64,000 nt of DNA, taken from assembly GCF_003570885.1 (NCBI RefSeq), contig NZ_QXJC01000006.1, positions 16,457 through 80,456 on the forward strand. Reading direction: 5' to 3'. This document shows, one piece after another, positions 27,412 to 36,240 of this stretch. The translations under genes were made by a program, and so were the position numbers. This DNA is from Simplicispira hankyongi (lineage in GTDB: Bacteria > Pseudomonadota > Gammaproteobacteria > Burkholderiales > Burkholderiaceae_C). Numbering within the stretch: position 1 is the stretch's first letter; each line of letters opens with the position of its first letter. The notes under the pieces were generated by a model, which saw nothing but the letters and a program-made list of their open reading frames with translations, did not search any database and had not been told where the DNA came from.

Positions 27412-29354
27412 AAGTGTTCCAGGCAGCCCTGCAGTGGCTCTTCATGCGCGTCGAGGCGCTGTTCAACCGTGCCTTTGGCGACCGTATCAACCCGCTGTAC
27501 CACCTAGGGTCCATCACCTTCTTCCTGTTCTGGGTTGTGGGCGGCAGCGGCTTGTACCTGTACGCGTTCTTCGAGACCGGCGTTTCGGGCGCCCACGACT
27601 CGGTGCTGTCGATCACGCACGGGCAGTGGTGGCTGGGCGGCATCCTGCGCAGCGTGCACCGCTACGCGTCGGACGCCATGGTGCTGACCATGGTGCTGCA
27701 CATGCTGCGCTACTTTGCGTTCAACCTGTTCCACGGCTTCCGCTGGTTTTCCTGGGTCACCGGGGTGGCGCTGATCTGGCTGGTCTACGCCTCGGGTGCC
27801 AACGGCTACATGCTGCCCTGGGACACGCTGGCGCAGTACGTGACCGTCTCCAGCTTCGAGTGGCTTGACTGGCTGCCGCCCTTCAGCGGCACGCTGATGC
27901 GCAATTTCGTCTACGCCGACAGCGTCAGCGACCGCTTTTTCTCGCTGCTGTCCTTTCTGCATATCGGCTTGCCGCTGGTGGTGCTGCTGCTGATGTGGAT
28001 CCACGTGCAGCGCGTGCCCAAGGCGCGCACCACGCCGCCACGCCCGATCGTCATTGGCCTGGTGCTGACCTTCCTGGTCATGGCACTGGTGGCGCCGGTG
28101 GACAGCCAGGGCGGCGCAGCCGATCTGGCCAGGGCGGTCATGAGCGTCAAGCTCGACTGGTTCCTGCTGGCGATCTACCCCTTGATCAGCCAATGGCCGC
28201 TAGGCAAGGTGTGGGCGCTGGTGTCGGGCGTCACGCTGGTGCTGCTGCTACTGCCGCTGTGGCCCCAGCCGCGCCGCAAAGGCCAGGGCACCTTGCATGC
28301 CACGGTGCGCGGCGAAGATGGCAGCGCCGCCGAGTTCACCTTGCGCCCTGGGGAGACGCTGCTGGACGCCGGCCTGCGCGACGGTCTCGCTCTGCCTTAC
28401 GAGTGCCGCAATGGCGCTTGCGGCCTGTGCCTGTGCAGCATGGAGCAGGGCACGGTGGAGCACCGCCCCTACCAGAAGACGGCGCTGTCGGACGCCCAAC
28501 TGGCGCGTGGACTGGCGCTGATGTGCTGCGCCGTGCCCAATGGCGATGTGGTGATCGCGGTCGATGGCTTCACCGGCGCCAGTGCGGCCGAAGTGCCACA
28601 GTACGAGGCACGCGTTGTGCACATGGAGCATCTGGCCGACGATGTGATGCGCCTTCGGCTGGAGCTGCCCGGCGCCGAGCGATTGCCCTTCGAGGCGGGC
28701 CAGTACATCGACATCGTGCTGGAAGATGGCCAGCGCCGCGCCTTCTCGTTTGCCAATCCCCCCCAGAACAATGCGCTCATCGAACTGCACGTGCGCCTGG
28801 TGCCGGGCGGGCGTTTCACCACCCATGTGTTCGACGGTATGCAGGTGGGCGATACCGTCACCTTTGAAGGCCCGCGCGGCCAGTTCACGCTGCGGGACGG
28901 CACCGAGCCCATACTGTTTATCGCCGGCGCCACGGGTTTTGCGCCCATCAAGAGCATTCTGGAAGACGCCTTTGCGCGCGGTATCACCCGGCCCATGCGC
29001 CTGTACTGGGGTGTGCGCGACCGCAAGGATCTGTACATGCTCTCGCTGTGCGAAGCGTGGCAGCGCGAGCACAGCAACTTCAGTGTCGTGCCCGTGGTGT
29101 CGGAACCTGTGCCGGGCGACGGCTGGGAGGGGCGCATTGGCCTGGTCCACGAAGCCATGCTGGACGATTTCCCCGACCTCAGCGGCCACGAGGTCTACCT
29201 GTGTGGCTCGGTGCGCATGGTGGAGGCCGCGGTGCCGGCCTTCCTGGCGCAGGGGCTCGCCGAGGGGGCATGCTTCTCGGATGCGTTCGTGCCAGCGGCG
29301 CGGCCGGTATCGGCTGCCGTTTCAGAGCCTGGCGCTCAAAGCCCCAGCGTTTGA
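27408..29354 (+). CDS. cytochrome b fused to 2Fe-2S ferredoxin and FAD/NAD(P)H reductase
   Basis: A 648-aa fusion. Residues 30-290 form a PetB-like cytochrome b with bis-His pairs H84/H98 and H185/H199 and the quinone-site-like [11 protein letters not shown]. Residues about 303-385 are a plant-type ferredoxin domain (C333-x4-C338-x2-C341 ... C373/C374). Residues about 395-630 are a ferredoxin-NADP reductase-type module with RAFSFANPP and GRFTTHVF for [13 protein letters not shown] and YLCGSVRMV for NAD(P)H. It could pass electrons from NAD(P)H through FAD and 2Fe-2S to membrane hemes, and on to the adjacent heme-copper protein. The last 19 bp overlap the end of convergent ubiD. Confidence 0.85.
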   Translation: MKVFQAALQWLFMRVEALFNRAFGDRINPLYHLGSITFFLFWVVGGSGLYLYAFFETGVSGAHDSVLSITHGQWWLGGILRSVHRYASDAMVLTMVLHMLRYFAFNLFHGFRWFSWVTGVALIWLVYASGANGYMLPWDTLAQYVTVSSFEWLDWLPPFSGTLMRNFVYADSVSDRFFSLLSFLHIGLPLVVLLLMWIHVQRVPKARTTPPRPIVIGLVLTFLVMALVAPVDSQGGAADLARAVMSVKLDWFLLAIYPLISQWPLGKVWALVSGVTLVLLLLPLWPQPRRKGQGTLHATVRGEDGSAAEFTLRPGETLLDAGLRDGLALPYECRNGACGLCLCSMEQGTVEHRPYQKTALSDAQLARGLALMCCAVPNGDVVIAVDGFTGASAAEVPQYEARVVHMEHLADDVMRLRLELPGAERLPFEAGQYIDIVLEDGQRRAFSFANPPQNNALIELHVRLVPGGRFTTHVFDGMQVGDTVTFEGPRGQFTLRDGTEPILFIAGATGFAPIKSILEDAFARGITRPMRLYWGVRDRKDLYMLSLCEAWQREHSNFSVVPVVSEPVPGDGWEGRIGLVHEAMLDDFPDLSGHEVYLCGSVRMVEAAVPAFLAQGLAEGACFSDAFVPAARPVSAAVSEPGAQSPSV

Positions 29355-30820
29355 GCCAGCGCGTCCATGCGCGCCGCCACATCGGCGTCCATGGCGATGG
29401 TGCGGCCCCATTCGCGCTGCGTCTCGCCCGGCCATTTGTTCGTGGCGTCCATCCCCATCTTGCTGCCCAGGCCGCTGACCGGCGAGGCGAAGTCGAGGTA
29501 GTCGATGGGCGTGTGCTCGATGAGCATGGTGTCGCGTACCGGGTCCATGCGCGTGGTCATGGCCCACACCACGTCCTTCCAATGGCGCACGTCCACATCG
29601 TCGTCCACCACCACGATGAACTTGGTGTACATGAACTGGCGCAGATGGCTCCACACGCCCATCATCACGCGCCGCGCGTGGCCGGGGTAGGCCTTTTTGA
29701 TGCGCACCAGCGCCATGCGGTAACTGCAGCCCTCGGGTGGCAAATAGAAATCGACGATCTCCGGGAACTGGCGCTGCAACAGCGGGATGAACAGCTCGTT
29801 GAGCGCCACGCCCAGCACCGCCGGTTCGTCCGGTGGCTTGCCGGTGTAGGTGGAGTGGTAGAGCGCGTCCTTGCGCAAGGTGATGCGGTCCACGGTGAAC
29901 ACCGGGAACTCGGCGCGCTCGTTGTAGTAGCCGGTGTGGTCGCCGTACGGGCCTTCGAGCGCGTGCTGCCAGCCGCTGGCGTGTGCGGCATCGGGGTAGA
30001 TATGGCCTTCAAGCACGATTTCGGCATGCGCTGGTACCGAGAGTGGCACGCCGAGTGCCTTTGCCACCTCGGTGCGCGCGCCGCGCAGCAGGCCGGCAAA
30101 CTGGTATTCGGACAGGCTGTCGGGCACGGGCGTCACGGCGCCCAGGATGGTCGCCGGGTCGGCGCCAATGGCGACGGCCACCGGGTAGGGCTCGCCGGGG
30201 TGCAGGCGGCAGTGCTCGGCAAAATCGAGCGCGCCGCCGCGGTGTGCCAGCCAGCGCATGATGAGCTGGTTGCGCGACAGCACCTGCTGGCGGTAGATGC
30301 CCAGGTTTTGCCGTGTCTTGTGCGGCCCGCGCGTGATGACCAGGCCCCAGGTGATGAGCGGCGCCACGTCGTCTGGCCAGCAGTGCTGAATGGGCAGGCG
30401 CGCCAGGTCCACGTCCTGTCCTTCCCACACCAGCTCCTGGCAGGGTGGGTTGCTGCGCTCCTTGGGCGCCATGTTCCACAGGGTTTTGAGCAGGCTGCCC
30501 ATGCCCACCATCTCCTTGAAACCCTTGGGCGCCTCGGGCTCCTTGAGCGACGCCAGCAGCTCGCCAAACGGGCGCAGGCCGGCGATGCTGTCCACGCCCA
30601 TGGCGCGCGCCACGCGCTCGGGCGTACCAAACAGGTTGGCCAGCACGGGCATGCTGTGGCCCGTGGGGTTTTCAAACAGCAGGGCCGGGCCGCCCGCGCG
30701 CAGCACCCGGTCGCACAGGGCCGTCATCTCCAGGTGCGGCGAGACGGGCTCGGTGATGCGGCGCAGCTCGCCGGTCTGTTCGAGCTGGGTGAGGAAGCTG
30801 CGGAGGTCGTGGCTGGGCAT
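29336..30820 (-). CDS. ubiD: UbiD family 3-octaprenyl-4-hydroxybenzoate decarboxylase
   Basis: A 494-aa prenylated-FMN-dependent decarboxylase of normal UbiD length, acting on the benzoate precursor of ubiquinone. Visible family features include [24 protein letters not shown] sequence around residues 290-310, [12 protein letters not shown], the catalytic-region E/R-rich strand ([11 protein letters not shown]) and the C-terminal [14 protein letters not shown] with [20 protein letters not shown] 30820 gives the family-typical start ([12 protein letters not shown]). Its prFMN cofactor comes from UbiX, encoded 133 bp upstream on the same strand. A homologue acting on another aromatic acid is possible, but the neighbours favour quinone synthesis. 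Confidence 0.9.
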   Translation of the reverse strand: MPSHDLRSFLTQLEQTGELRRITEPVSPHLEMTALCDRVLRAGGPALLFENPTGHSMPVLANLFGTPERVARAMGVDSIAGLRPFGELLASLKEPEAPKGFKEMVGMGSLLKTLWNMAPKERSNPPCQELVWEGQDVDLARLPIQHCWPDDVAPLITWGLVITRGPHKTRQNLGIYRQQVLSRNQLIMRWLAHRGGALDFAEHCRLHPGEPYPVAVAIGADPATILGAVTPVPDSLSEYQFAGLLRGARTEVAKALGVPLSVPAHAEIVLEGHIYPDAAHASGWQHALEGPYGDHTGYYNERAEFPVFTVDRITLRKDALYHSTYTGKPPDEPAVLGVALNELFIPLLQRQFPEIVDFYLPPEGCSYRMALVRIKKAYPGHARRVMMGVWSHLRQFMYTKFIVVVDDDVDVRHWKDVVWAMTTRMDPVRDTMLIEHTPIDYLDFASPVSGLGSKMGMDATNKWPGETQREWGRTIAMDADVAARMDALAQTLGL

Positions 30821-30842
30821 GGCGCTGAATTTTGAATGAAAA

Positions 30843-30890
30843 CAGGCTCTACCGCTTATGGGTATTGCGCTGCAAGCTACTAGTTTAATA
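30843..30890. repeat. short palindromic repeat, copy 4 (degenerate)
   Basis: CAGGCTCTACCGCTTATGGG, then TATTGCGCTGCAAGCTACTAG. The two palindrome arms have drifted. It lies between ubiX and ubiD, 22 bp upstream of the ubiD start. Confidence 0.65.
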
Positions 30891-30953
30891 GCGTTTCTGG
30901 GCCTGGCTACGTGTGCCAAGGCCCATCGGTGTGCCGGGCCGCGATCGCCGCCC

Positions 30954-31571
30954 TTATTGTGGCCCTACCGGGGCATCGGCTTCCCATGCCGTCTCCCCGT
31001 TCCACCGGGTCGCCAGCGCATGCGGCACCCCCAGCAGATCCAGCACCCGCGCCACGCTGGCATCCACGATGTCGGCCACGCTGTGCGGACGCAGGTAGAA
31101 GGCGGGCATGGGCGGGCAGACGATGGCGCCCATTTCGGTCACGCTGACCATGTTGCGCAGATGGCCCAGGTGCAGGGGGGTCTCGCGCGCCATCAGGATC
31201 AGGCGGCGGCGTTCTTTCAGCACCACGTCGGCGGCGCGTGTGAGCAGGTTGTCCGACAGGCTGTGCGCCACCGAGGCCAGCGTGCGCATCGAGCAGGGCG
31301 CCACCACCATGCCGGCGCACTGAAACGAGCCACTGGCAATGCTGGCGCCCACGTCGCGTGCGTCGTGCGCCTGGTGTGCCAGGGCTTCAACGGCGGGGCG
31401 CTCCAGGCCCAGCTCATGGCGCAGTGTGCGCCAGCCGGCGTCGGATACCACCAGGTGCGATTCGGCGCCGGGGTATTCGCGCAGCGCCTGCAGCAGGCGC
31501 ACGCCATACACCGCGCCGCTGGCGCCCGAGATGCCGACGATGATGCGTTGCGGTGCGCTGGGAATGTCCAT
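30954..31571 (-). CDS. ubiX: flavin prenyltransferase UbiX
   Basis: A 205-aa flavin-binding protein that makes prenyl-FMN, the cofactor of UbiD. The flavin-binding start [19 protein letters not shown] (about residues 10-28), the segment [20 protein letters not shown] with [14 protein letters not shown], and [16 protein letters not shown] are strongly conserved in UbiX/Pad1 proteins. It precedes ubiD on the same strand and follows a DGC-domain gene. Confidence 0.92.
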   Translation of the reverse strand: MDIPSAPQRIIVGISGASGAVYGVRLLQALREYPGAESHLVVSDAGWRTLRHELGLERPAVEALAHQAHDARDVGASIASGSFQCAGMVVAPCSMRTLASVAHSLSDNLLTRAADVVLKERRRLILMARETPLHLGHLRNMVSVTEMGAIVCPPMPAFYLRPHSVADIVDASVARVLDLLGVPHALATRWNGETAWEADAPVGPQ

Positions 31572-31581
31572 GGTGGCAAGC

Positions 31582-32025
31582 TTATGCCAATCGCAGGGCT
31601 TGGCCGCCTCCGGCGGCCTGGTTCGCCGCGTCGGTGTTGCGCGGGGTGGCCGCCAGCGGGTGCGCCAGCAGGTCGGCCTGCACCTGTGCCAGCACGGCGC
31701 TCGCCTGTGCGGGGTCGAAATCTTCGTGGCGGCGCTTTTTCACGCCGTACTGCTGCAATTGGTAATGCCGTTCGGCGGTGATGCCATGGCGCGCCAGGCA
31801 CCCTTGCACGCAGTTGAGCGGGCAGCCGTCGAGCGCGATGATGGGGCGGCCCGAGTGCGCGGTGCGTACCAGGTTGGGTACGTCGCCGCCGACACCGGCA
31901 ATGCACGACATCTCGGCCACGCCGGCACGGTCCAGGCGCAGGGCGACGTGGTTGGCCAGCTGCGCGGCGCTGGAACACCCCGAGCAGGAATAGACCAGGG
32001 GCAACACAGTGTGGTCGCTGTTCAT
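31582..32025 (-). CDS. DGC-domain putative zinc-binding protein
   Basis: A 147-aa cytosolic protein with three cysteine clusters typical of the DGC family: CSGCSS near residue 14, a central MSCIAGVGGD, and ALDGCPLNCVQGCL (DGC signature, about 65-78). Family members are thought to bind zinc; their role is unknown. The ATG at 32025 overlaps the stop of ubiT (ATGA) and the gene ends 10 bp before ubiX, so it sits inside the ubiquinone operon and may support its Fe-S or flavin enzymes. That role is inference from position alone. Confidence 0.75.
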   Translation of the reverse strand: MNSDHTVLPLVYSCSGCSSAAQLANHVALRLDRAGVAEMSCIAGVGGDVPNLVRTAHSGRPIIALDGCPLNCVQGCLARHGITAERHYQLQQYGVKKRRHEDFDPAQASAVLAQVQADLLAHPLAATPRNTDAANQAAGGGQALRLA

Positions 32026-32552
32026 GGCTGGGTACTGGGGGTGAGCGGGTCGGCAGGGCGTGCGCCGGGGCGCAGGGCGGCGAGGCGCGAGAGCACCTGG
32101 CGCGGCGCCCACTGCTGCAGGTCGAGCACCGGCAGGTCCAGCGCGTCGAGCGTGTTTTTCACCACTAGGCCCAGTTCGGTGTCGCCTTCCATGACCAGGC
32201 GGCGGTTGAAGAACAGCGTGTCCGGGTCTTGCTGGCGCTGTGCCAGCAGCAGAAAGTCGTGCGCGGAGGCCGCGATGCACAGGTCGGTCTCGCGCTGGCG
32301 CGGCCGGGCGGCGAAGGCGTTGCCGGTCCAGGTGAAATCCAAAGTGACACGGGCATCGCGCACCTGGATGCGCAGGCGCTTGCCGCGCAGCATCTCGCCC
32401 ACATCGCTTGGAATTTGGCGCGCGACGCCCAGGTTGAGCGCCGTCACCAGCAAGAGCGAGCCCGGGTACGCGGGCAGCCGCCCGGTGAGCGCCGCCAGGG
32501 GCGTGGGCAGGGTGAAGGGGCGCGAGGTGGTGGTGGAGGCGGAGGCGTTCAT
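32022..32552 (-). CDS. ubiT: UbiT, SCP2-domain accessory factor for O2-independent ubiquinone synthesis
   Basis: A 176-aa SCP2-like lipid-binding protein. The central fold runs from LRGKRLRIQVRDARVTLDF to FNRRLVMEGDTELGLVVKN, the sterol-carrier strand pattern with the GDTELGL motif shared with E. coli UbiT (YhbT). Identity is firm because ubiV and ubiU follow upstream in the same direction. UbiT is thought to present hydrophobic quinone precursors to the anaerobic hydroxylation complex. Its stop overlaps the DGC gene. Confidence 0.85.
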   Translation of the reverse strand: MNASASTTTSRPFTLPTPLAALTGRLPAYPGSLLLVTALNLGVARQIPSDVGEMLRGKRLRIQVRDARVTLDFTWTGNAFAARPRQRETDLCIAASAHDFLLLAQRQQDPDTLFFNRRLVMEGDTELGLVVKNTLDALDLPVLDLQQWAPRQVLSRLAALRPGARPADPLTPSTQP

Positions 32553-32588
32553 GGCGTTCCTTGTGGGGTGGTGTTCTCTGCTTCTATC

Positions 32589-32633
32589 TTGATAGCTGTT
32601 AGCGCTTATCCAATAAGCGTCAGAGGCACTTTT
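32589..32633. repeat. short palindromic repeat, copy 5 (reverse)
   Basis: TTGATAGCTGTTAGCGCTTA, TCCA, ATAAGCGTCAGAGGC, reverse orientation relative to copies 1-4, in the 114-bp gap between ubiV and ubiT. Confidence 0.85.
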
Positions 32634-32666
32634 GAATCGTATTTTTCGAGTCGCATCGCTTGGGTG

Positions 32667-33590
32667 TCAGGCAGGAGCCAGCGCTGGCGTTTCCACCAGA
32701 TCCAGGCCGGGCTGGCCGTGCCAGTAGCCGTTGCAGCTCTGGTCGGGCACCAGGGGCTGCAGTTGGGCGCGGGCGTCGCGCGGTGCCAGCGTGCCGCGGC
32801 GCACGGCGTCGAACAGGGCGACGATCTCGCCCGTGTGCTGGGCCTGCGGGCTGATGCGGGCCACGGCGACACCCATGCGCTGCATGCGCGGCAGTTCGTC
32901 GACCAGGTTGTGCACGCGGGCCGATTGCGTCTGGATGCCGTTGAGCACCAGAAAATCCTGGCTCTCGCGCGTCTTGAGCATCAGGCCGTCGGGGTGGTCC
33001 ATGCAGCTGAACTGGCAATCGTCCTTGGGCAAATTGCGCTGGCGCGCGGTGAAACACCGTGCCGAGAAGGCCAGCGGCATGCGGCCATAGGCAAACACCT
33101 CGGTCTGCAGGTTCTGCGGGCCGGCCTCGATCAGGGCGGAAAGGTCCTGGTGCTTCATCTCCAGCGGCGCCACCCAGCGCGTGGCGCCCAGCGAAGCCAG
33201 CCAGGTGAGCGAGGGTTGGTTGTAGATATTCAGGTGCAGACCGCCAACAAAGGGGCGCTGGCCCGCCAGGCGCTGCACCGCGCCCATGTCGTTGGCTTCG
33301 ATGAGGTAGTCCAGGTTGCTGGTGACCTTGTGCATGGCACTCACCTCGACGCCCGATTCGAGCAGCACCTGGGTGGACAGCACGGCCTCCTTGCCCGAAT
33401 CGCGCATCAGGTCGGCAATGTCGATCCAGTCGGACAGGCGCAGCTCATGGCGGCGCGAGCACACGGTCTCGCCCAGGTAGACGATGTCCACCGGCGAGGC
33501 GGCGATGGCCTCGTAGAAATCAAAAATGGTCTGGCGCGGCCAGTAGTACTGCAGCGCACCGAGGGAGAGTTTCAAAGCGGGCATCGTCAT
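32667..33590 (-). CDS. ubiV: UbiV, U32-type Fe-S protein for O2-independent ubiquinone hydroxylation
   Basis: A 307-aa peptidase-U32-family protein that with UbiU hydroxylates ubiquinone precursors without oxygen. Four cysteines expected to hold the 4Fe-4S cluster are visible: one in GETVCSRRHEL (about residue 44) and three in SARCFTARQRNLPKDDCQFSC (about 177-198, interrupted by the charged segment). The start overlaps the ubiU stop by one base (TAATG). Confidence 0.9.
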   Translation of the reverse strand: MTMPALKLSLGALQYYWPRQTIFDFYEAIAASPVDIVYLGETVCSRRHELRLSDWIDIADLMRDSGKEAVLSTQVLLESGVEVSAMHKVTSNLDYLIEANDMGAVQRLAGQRPFVGGLHLNIYNQPSLTWLASLGATRWVAPLEMKHQDLSALIEAGPQNLQTEVFAYGRMPLAFSARCFTARQRNLPKDDCQFSCMDHPDGLMLKTRESQDFLVLNGIQTQSARVHNLVDELPRMQRMGVAVARISPQAQHTGEIVALFDAVRRGTLAPRDARAQLQPLVPDQSCNGYWHGQPGLDLVETPALAPA

Positions 33591-34651
33591 TATTTCCAGG
33601 GGCGGTGGTAAGCGCCCAGGGTGTGTTGCTGGCCCTCGGCCACCTGGTCGAGACTGGCCATCCAGGCGGTTTTTGGGGCGTAGCGCAAGGGGTCGGCCAG
33701 GCAGTTGTCGATGGCCTCGCGCCAGACCTTGGTGACCTGGGCGGTGTAGGCGGGGCTGCGCTGGCGCCCCTCGATCTTGACGGCGCGCACGCCGATCTTC
33801 ATGAGCTCGGGCAGGAGTTCGAGCGTGTTCAGGCTGGTGGGCTCTTCGATGGCGTAGTAGTTTTTGTCTTCGGCCACGTCAAAACGCCCCTTGCACAGCG
33901 TCGGGTAGCCCGCGTTCTCGCCGGGGGCGTAGCGGTCTATCAGCACGCCATTCAGGCGCGATTCGAGGCCCTTGGGCGTCTCTTGCCAGCGCACGGATTT
34001 GGCCGGCGAGCACACGCCGTGCGTGTTGGGCGATTCGCCGGTCACATAGGACGACAGGGCGCAACGCCCCTCCACCATCACGCACAGGCTGCCAAAACCG
34101 AAGACTTCGATTTCCACCGGGGTACGGTCGATGACGCGCTGCACCTGCTCCATCGACAGCACCCGCGGCAGCACGGCGCGCACCACGCCGAACTGTTCGC
34201 GGTAGAAGTTGATGGCGTCGGCACTGGTGGCCGAGCCCTGTACTGACAGGTGCAGGCGCAGCTTGGGGTGGTGCTGCGCGGCGTACTGCATGAGCCCCGG
34301 GTCGGCCAGGATGACGGCGTCCACGCCCAGATCCACGGCCTTGTCCACCGCGGCACACCAGGGTGCGGGGTTGGCGGCCTGCGGGTAGGTGTTGAGCGCC
34401 ATGAACACCTTGCAGCCGCGTGCGTGGGCATAGGCAATGCCGCTGGCAATGGCGGCCTCGTCGAAGTTCAGGCCGGCGAAGTTGCGGGCGTTGGTGGCGT
34501 CGCGCAGGCCCAGGTAGACGCAGCTGGCGCCGTTGTCGACCGCCGCCTTGAGGGCTGGCAGGCTGCCTGCGGGGCAGACCAGTTCAAACGGGAGCGGCGC
34601 GCTTGCGGGCGCCGTGGCTTCGGGTGTGGGGGTGGGTGTGGGGGCGTGCAT
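33590..34651 (-). CDS. ubiU: UbiU, U32-type Fe-S protein for O2-independent ubiquinone hydroxylation
   Basis: A 353-aa U32-family protein. The start of the fold is FELVCPAGSLPALKAAVDNG (about residues 23-42), the U32 signature EVFGFGSLCVMVEGRC carries two cluster cysteines, with further Cys in HGVCSPAKS and YPTLCKGRF. It forms a heterodimer with UbiV. ATG 34651 is chosen over longer starts because a Pro/Thr-rich linker precedes the fold. First gene of the ubiU-ubiV-ubiT-DGC-ubiX-ubiD group, behind an FNR/Dnr-like promoter. Confidence 0.92.
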   Translation of the reverse strand: MHAPTPTPTPEATAPASAPLPFELVCPAGSLPALKAAVDNGASCVYLGLRDATNARNFAGLNFDEAAIASGIAYAHARGCKVFMALNTYPQAANPAPWCAAVDKAVDLGVDAVILADPGLMQYAAQHHPKLRLHLSVQGSATSADAINFYREQFGVVRAVLPRVLSMEQVQRVIDRTPVEIEVFGFGSLCVMVEGRCALSSYVTGESPNTHGVCSPAKSVRWQETPKGLESRLNGVLIDRYAPGENAGYPTLCKGRFDVAEDKNYYAIEEPTSLNTLELLPELMKIGVRAVKIEGRQRSPAYTAQVTKVWREAIDNCLADPLRYAPKTAWMASLDQVAEGQQHTLGAYHRPWK

Positions 34652-34711
34652 GCGGAGACCAGGAGAAAAGCGCGAGCGCCGCAGGGCCGGGCGACTGCGC
34701 AATAGCGCGCA

Positions 34712-34753
34712 ACCATACGCGCGACCGGCACGCTGTGCGCTGACCTTTGTCAA
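34712..34753 (-). promoter_or_regulatory. FNR/Dnr-type class II promoter of ubiU
   Basis: On the minus strand TTGAC-AAAG-GTCAG (34753..34740) matches the Dnr/FNR-like consensus TTGAC-N4-GTCAA at 9 of 10 positions. A -10 of TATGGT lies at 34717..34712. A start near 34705 would put the box centre at -41.5, the classic activator spacing. The remainder of the 322-bp gap 34652-34973 shows a small GCCCC-AGA-GGGGC hairpin and nothing else I can name. Confidence 0.6.
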
Positions 34754-34973
34754 GACTGCGCCACAATCGAAGCCGCCCCTCGGCGCCCACACGACGGACA
34801 AAGACAGCCGCGGCCCCGCAGAATGGTTCTAGAAACGCCGCATGGTGCGGCCAGCGTGGTGCTGGTGGGTGCCTAGCGCTGTCTGCCCCAGAGGGGCGCG
34901 CCAACGAAGCCAACCATGCCGGTCGCCATGCGACTTTTCAGACGATAACGAGCGATCAACGGCCGGTTCCAGG

Positions 34974-36170
34974 ATGACGACCCCCATGAAGAAAAATCTT
35001 TGGCTGCTCGCCCTGTGCCAGGGCCTCCTGATGACCAACAACGTGGTCTTCATCGCCATCAATGGGCTCGTGGGCCTGCAACTGGCGCCGTTTGGCTGGA
35101 TGGCGACACTGCCGGTCATGGGTTATGTGGTGGGCGGCGCGCTCTCGACGCCGCTGGTCGCGGCCAGCCAGGCGCGCTGGGGGCGGCGCGGCTCGTTCCA
35201 GCTCGGGCTGGCGGTCGCCTTTTTATCGGCAGCGCTGTGCGCCTGGGCGGCTTTTAGTGCCAACTTCTGGCTGCTGTGCGCCGCGACGGTCATTGCTGGC
35301 TATTACAACGCCAATGGCCAGTTGTACCGCTTTGCCGCAGCCGAGCTGACCGCATCGGCGTTTCGTGAAAAGGCCGTTTCGCTGGTGCTGGCCGGCGGTT
35401 TGCTGGGCGCCGTGGCAGGGCCGAACCTGGCGAGCGGCACGCGCAACCTGTTTCCCGTGCCGTTTGCCGGCGCCTACATGGCGCTGATGCTGGTGGCCTT
35501 GCTCGCCATGGTCTGCATGGCCGGCGTGCGGTTCGAAGCCCTGCCCAAGCCCACGCCTGGCGCTACGCCGTTGCCCGCCGGTCGCCCGCTCAGCGAATTG
35601 CTGCGCCAGCCGGTCTTTGCGGTGGCGGTGCTGGGCGCGGCGCTGGGCTACGGCGTGATGAACCTGCTGATGGCGGCCACGCCGCTGGCCATGCAGGTCT
35701 GCGGCTTTGGCTTTGACTCGGCTGCCCTGGTGCTCGAATGGCACGTGATCGGCATGTTTGCGCCGGGGTTTTTCACCGGCCACCTCATCAAACGGGTGGG
35801 CACGCTGCCGGTCATGTTTCTGGGTGTGTTGCTCAATCTGGTGTGTGTGGGCATCGCGCTGTCGGGGCAGGAGATCGCCCATTTCACCGCAGCGCTGTTC
35901 CTGCTCGGCGTGGGCTGGAATTTTCTCTTCACCGGCAGCACCACCCTGGCGCTGACCGCCTACCGGAAGGAGGAAAAAGACCGGGCGCAGGGCGCCATCA
36001 ACTTCTTCGTCTTTGCCACCATGGCCGTCACCTCGCTGGCTTCTGGGGCCCTGGTGACCACCAGCGGCTGGAACTGGCTGAATCTGGCATCTCTGCCGCC
36101 CTTGTGCCTTACCGGCGGGGCGCTCCTGTGGTTGATGGCGCGCCAGCGGCGCCTGCAGCCGTCGGTCTAG
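34974..36170 (+). CDS. MFS transporter
   Basis: A 398-aa permease with 12 predicted helices. The loop between helices 2 and 3 has the MFS-type QARWGRRGSFQLG (about residues 62-74), and ALTAYRKEEKDRAQGAIN links later helices, a pattern seen in uncharacterised MFS proteins of the YbjJ/YfkL type. ATG 34974 (or 34986) follows TTCCAGG. It is divergent from ubiU and not obviously part of an operon. The substrate is unknown. Confidence 0.82.
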   Translation: MTTPMKKNLWLLALCQGLLMTNNVVFIAINGLVGLQLAPFGWMATLPVMGYVVGGALSTPLVAASQARWGRRGSFQLGLAVAFLSAALCAWAAFSANFWLLCAATVIAGYYNANGQLYRFAAAELTASAFREKAVSLVLAGGLLGAVAGPNLASGTRNLFPVPFAGAYMALMLVALLAMVCMAGVRFEALPKPTPGATPLPAGRPLSELLRQPVFAVAVLGAALGYGVMNLLMAATPLAMQVCGFGFDSAALVLEWHVIGMFAPGFFTGHLIKRVGTLPVMFLGVLLNLVCVGIALSGQEIAHFTAALFLLGVGWNFLFTGSTTLALTAYRKEEKDRAQGAINFFVFATMAVTSLASGALVTTSGWNWLNLASLPPLCLTGGALLWLMARQRRLQPSV

Positions 36171-36240
36171 GAGCGGACAAGCGGCGGCTCCCTCATCGGG
36201 GCACACTTGGCGCTTGTTCGCTTGTTTTAAGGAGTCCGTT

